From NCBI GenBank assembly GCA_001600875.1, contig BCLD01000001.1, positions 891,375 to 955,374 on the forward strand: a stretch of 64,000 bases of DNA, given 5' to 3'. The translations under genes and the position numbers were made by a program. Numbering within the stretch: position 1 is the first letter of the stretch; each line of letters starts with the position of its first letter. Below, piece after piece: positions 60,036-64,000 of this stretch. The notes under the pieces are model-generated. The model saw only the letters and a program-made list of their open reading frames with translations, did not search any database and was not told the DNA's origin. This stretch comes from Solicoccozyma terricola (taxonomy: Eukaryota; Basidiomycota; Tremellomycetes; Filobasidiales; Piskurozymaceae).

Positions 60036-61990
60036 GGTTATGGTTGAGGTGGGTGTTTCGAGTTGCAGTGGGTTTGATCTCCTGACATCCGCTATCGACC
60101 AAACAAGTGGAGGCCAGATTTGATGACGTGTCTCTTTCGCCACCGACGCGACTGGTTGGGCACGAAAATGCAGGCTGCATCACCCTTATATTCGTTATCT
60201 ACGCAATATGAGCACTGATGAGCACTGATCCTTGTCGTAGAGGAGGTATACATCTGTCTCTCGGAGCATGCAGCAGCTGGCCCAATTACACGTTGGTAAA
60301 TTCTGTGGGAAACGGAGCAAAATTCCATGATCCAACTCAATACATTCTCATAAAGCGGAAAGGTCGAACCAAATTGGACCGTAAATCGTTGTATCGTTAT
60401 TGCGAGGACCAGTTTCATATCATATGTTCCCCCGCGGTTCCCTTCTGTCTACCGACCCACTAAGTAGAATTTGAAAATGATCCGCAAACGCATCACTGGG
60501 AACGAAAACGTCACTCGTCGTATCAAAGTCCTCCCCCCTCCCCCCGGGGCGAACCCCCCATTGTTCAATCATCGACGTCCGCGCCCCCATCCTACGCTCT
60601 GGCCAATGAAACAATTTTTCAAATCCGTCATATCGCCAACGAAAGGTCCTTACCCCGTGTATTTATTATCAGCACCCAGGTACCTCTTATCAGTCCGCCC
60701 CATTTCTCTTTTGACCCAAAAAACGCGGATGCTTGCTTATCACTATCAAAGCCAAGACGAGGATTTGGGAAACCTGGAACTTTGGAGTACGTGTGTATGG
60801 ATGTATGGATGTATGGATGGGGAAACGGCCCGCTTGTTTCAAGATGTGGCGTGGAAATATCCATAACTAACGGGTAAACGAGAGACCATGGAACCCGTGC
60901 TTTTGTTTTGTGTTTCAACTTCCCCCCCTCCCCCTCCCCCCAAGTAGAGAGTAAAGAGGAGGAGAATGTGACGTAGGAAAGTAAAAACCCCACACGGAGA
61001 GAAATTAAAAATGGGAAAAACAAGGAATCAACCCCCCGTCCGTCCGAGACTGTTTTCCAACTTACCCCCGGTCCAAAACATGATGCATCCCGTGTCGGAA
61101 GGTGCTTCTCTGTACCCGCACCTTCCCTGTTTGGGTTTAGGTAATCTTGGGTTCCAGAGGGTGACGGTGGATGGAAAGAGGGGGAGGCGCGGGGGAAGGG
61201 GGGGATGAGGAGGGGAGGAGGATGGAAGATGTTTATGTGTCACTGCCTCCGCCGAGAGGGTCGCCATGTAATCGTCATGAAAATACTAGTAAATAGGGCA
61301 GAGGACGAGAGCGTTACTTCCCTCCCACCCCTTCTCTACCCCGTGGGCAGCGATATCTAGCAAAAAAAACAAAAGATAGCAAGTCACAGACCAAGGCCCT
61401 CTTTCCCCCGATTTTCAAACGATCCCCGAGGGGGCGATAGCGGAGTACTTTTGTTGTGTGTGGTGTGTGTTTCTTTATTTGAGTTGGGACGAACCGACGG
61501 AGTCGGATTGAACTGGGTATCGCTTCCCTTTTTTACGCTTGAGGTGACCGGAGACGCTGACCGGAGTCATCGGAACTGGAGCGGGGTGGGTGAAGGAAGG
61601 GTACGTCGTACAGTTTGGGTCTGGGTTACTCATGCTCATTGCTCATTGCTCATTGCTCATTGCTCATTGCTCCATGCTCATCTCATTGCTCATGCTCCAT
61701 GCTCCATGCTCAATGCTCATGCATGCCCCACAGCATCACTCACACGACACCATCTAATCTCGCACAGAGGTCCTACCGGAGTCGCGTGTTGCAATCAGTC
61801 GAACGAGCAGATCTCTGCACCGTCCATCGTCGAGTCGAGGCTGGTCCTCCTCGAAGAGCAAGAGCAAACGGGTGTCAAAGAGCGGGAGAGCGGACACACA
61901 CTCCGCCATCGACGGCATGAGGTCGTAGGAGGAGAGAGCGACGCTTGGATCTTCGGGCAAGGAAAGGGACGGACTGCCTGCCAACGAACA
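60036..61990. promoter_or_regulatory. Long 5' region of the Ser-rich gene
   Basis: 1,955 bp without a convincing gene, shared with the small minus gene. It contains a TATGGATG triplet near 60795-60818, a C/T-rich block near 60525-60560 and a TGCTCAT heptamer array at 61631-61728. From about 61451 the + frame of the following gene stays open, so translation might start upstream of 61991. The unusual length suggests an elaborate promoter or long leader. Confidence 0.5.
61631..61728. repeat. TGCTCAT(T) heptamer tandem array
   Basis: About 13 adjacent copies, mostly exact TGCTCAT with TGCTCCA and TGCTCAA variants. A heptamer that lacks stop codons keeps all three frames open across the array, which explains the long upstream open frame. 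It is AT/GC-balanced and unlike the surrounding CT-rich leader. Confidence 0.85.
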
Positions 61991-63960
61991 ATGGGCTCCA
62001 CCACCGATTCCGCGAGTGGTGTGTCATCGACACCACACCAACACCAACACCACCACCACCTCCTCCATCCTATCTCATCTCCTTCAACTCGTTCTCGCGC
62101 AAGGTCACAAGACCGTCCTCCGCTTCTCGGTCCCATCACATCACACTCATCCGCTAACGGCTCCTTCCTCGATCTCAACGAGCTCGGATACTCGTCTCCT
62201 CCTCCTGATACACTACGCGAAAGAGAAATCAACCTCAATCATCTAGATGAAACGTATCATGGGATCGACAACAGTCGTAGGGTGACAGACGACGACGTCG
62301 TATCGAAGGATCACGATCACGATCACGATCACCACCATCTACCAACTCGTCCTTCCACCTCATCGACCTCGGCCGCACAACCACCACTTACAACAACAAC
62401 AACAACACGCCGTAGACCGTCTCCCATTCAACGACCACCTTCACATCATCGACTCACCGACTCGTTTGAAACGGCGAGAACTCCTTCAACAGCTAGGGAA
62501 GGGGTATTTAACCTGGCTAGACAGTTGGGAGAGTGTGGTGGAGATGGCAAAGATGTCGTCGTTGGTTCTCCTTCTTTAGCGGCGGAGGATTACAAGTTCC
62601 CGGCTTCATCGTTTGGGCAAGTTCCACCTCCTTCAAGATCTAAAGGTAACTCGGCAGTACCATCGACGTCAACATCATCAGCATCCCTTCTAAACCTCCC
62701 ACCGCCAATAACATACGCAACCACCTCTCAACCTCAGTCACTCGCAATTCCACCATCATCTTCCACAACACACACATCCTCATCCTCCTCTACCTCACCA
62801 TCGATGATCAAACTCTCTTCTTCCTCGGTAGAACAACAACCACCACGTCGAGAAGTGAAAAATAAAGGATTCATCGTAACATCTCGACCATCTCCTTCTA
62901 GCTCGAACAGTGATTCAGCTTCAAGTAGCGCTGCAACGAGTCCAGCAGCAACAACTGGTTTATTACCTGTGATCACTTCATTGAATCAACCTATAATCTC
63001 CATTGGCGGAAGTACAGGATCATCTCAAACTGCATCACCTTATCTTTCCCCGATATTGGAACCTACTTCGTCTCGTCAAACATCTGTAGATACATCTACG
63101 GAGAATGATGGGGAGATCAAGTGGTTAGGTAGAGCTGGATCGATTTCAGGTGTTTTAGCCGAGGCTCGCGGTGGGATGACTGCAGTTGACAAGGAATTTC
63201 CTACGATTCGACAAGTCGGTGGTGGTGTTGGTGTTGGTGGTGGTGGTGATGGTGGTAACGATGGTAGAACGTTTACGGATCTACCAAGAGAAGAATCGAT
63301 ATATCCATTCGGAGGAATTTCAACATCCGTCGATGCTTTGACGATGATGAATGGTGGAAGGAATCGAGGTTTCATAGACGCTCCGATGGATAATGAGGAT
63401 ACAACTATCAACCCTTCCCACCCTTCATATCTTTCAGTACCACGAAAATCATCTTCTCTTCTCACTCAACAGATCCTATCGTCACCGGCTATTCACACAG
63501 TCTCACATAACACAACATCATCAGCTCAAGGTTCACTACACGCACGGACTTCAACTAGTCAACCATCTTCGTCCCATTCAACACCAAAAGCTACACCAAC
63601 TCGAATGATCCCACCTGTTGGGAACACAGGATTATCAACTCCGAACATCACTCAAGGAAATAATCGTCGTGGTAGTATCGCTGGGACTCTGAATAAACGC
63701 TCCAATTTGTTAGGCGGATGGACACACCATTTTTCCGGATCATCGGTTTCGGAACATGAAGAATCTAATCTAACTCGTGGGTCTAGTAAAGGGAAGGAAA
63801 GAGCGTATGACGATGATTTGAGTAGACAGGGAGGCACTGCTGCTAGAAGTGGTCGGAGGAATGGATCAGTTTCCGCTCAAGGGCAGAGTCAGGAGAGACA
63901 GAGGAATGTATCGAATGGGAGTGCGGAAAGTGGATTGGTCGGCAAGGACAGATTGGATGT
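61991..63960 (+). CDS. Large Ser/Thr/Pro-rich protein, 3' end beyond window
   Basis: The chosen ATG at 61991 gives MGSTTDSASGVSSTPHQHQH and an open frame of about 656 codons. It is cut at 63960 by a GTGAGT donor before an in-frame TGA, so the gene continues past the window. The protein is almost wholly low complexity: Ser/Thr/Pro runs, two His-rich tracts (HQHQHHHHLLH, then HDHDHDHDHHHL), Gly/Val runs and NKRSNLLGGWTHHFSGSSVS near the end. Several basic-Ser/Thr segments (RRGSIAGTLNKRS, RSGRRNGSVS) look like AGC-kinase sites. The function must lie in later exons, and I cannot name it. Confidence 0.7.
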
Positions 63961-64000
63961 GTGAGTTTGACTCGGATGGGTGGTGACAGAAGGAGAATGA

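Noticed and set aside
61451..61990. Coding start of the Ser-rich gene at 61451
   Set aside because: The first codon there is not ATG, the region is CT-rich with a heptamer array, and the open frame follows from the repeat; the ATG at 61991 is better, though upstream starts remain possible.

Overview
The window is nuclear DNA of a basidiomycete fungus, most likely a tremellomycete of the Cryptococcus/Kwoniella kind. Genes are dense, lie on both strands and are separated by spacers of 0.1-2 kb. Almost every gene is broken by short introns (about 45-110 nt, GTRNGT...YAG), and several exons are tiny (7, 11, 15 and 26 nt). Product calls rest on reading the spliced protein and recalling the family; no database search was possible. 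I see no rRNA, tRNA, transposon, CRISPR array, viral or toxin gene.

Layout, left to right (strand): EamA/SLC35F-type transporter (+), MCT1/TMA20 (-), U2AF small subunit (-), GRR1-type F-box/LRR protein (+), NAT9-type acetyltransferase (-), C2orf76/UPF0538 protein (-), Gln-rich coiled-coil protein (+), PAF1 (-), GCS1-type ArfGAP (+), BMT6-type rRNA methyltransferase (-), RidA/YjgF (-), PBDC1/YPL225W (+), RIM9/PalI (-), ER-luminal DnaJ (+), CMS1 (+), an unrecognised nuclear-looking protein (-), EFM3/FAM86 (+), INH1 (+), a histidine-acid-phosphatase-like membrane protein (-), p24 cargo receptor (+), PEX11 (+), a small single-pass membrane protein (+), nicotinate phosphoribosyltransferase (-), RRP8 (+), NECAP (+), MAG1-type 3-methyladenine glycosylase (-), SFP1-type zinc-finger factor (-), EBP1/PA2G4 (-), MscS channel with EF hand (+), a small unrecognised protein (-), and the 5' part of a large Ser-rich protein (+) that runs off the window.

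The genes are mostly conserved housekeeping genes, not an accessory island. Many act on ribosomes or translation (MCT1, BMT6, PBDC1, CMS1, EFM3, RRP8, SFP1, EBP1), but they are scattered on both strands among unrelated genes, so I infer no operon-like system. Ten adjacent pairs are divergent and probably share promoters; the palindrome CACGTG recurs in many of these spacers.

The least ordinary signals are structural: long C runs on the sense strand of introns; a degenerate repeat filling an over-long U2AF1 intron; a 131-bp G-rich block in one intron; a 15-nt micro-exon; a heptamer tandem repeat upstream of the last gene; and a possible extra transcript at 44.7-45.4 kb. N bases occur inside or beside homopolymer runs at 18072, 18080, 34647-34651, 39297, 54661 and 54669, so local sequence there is unreliable.
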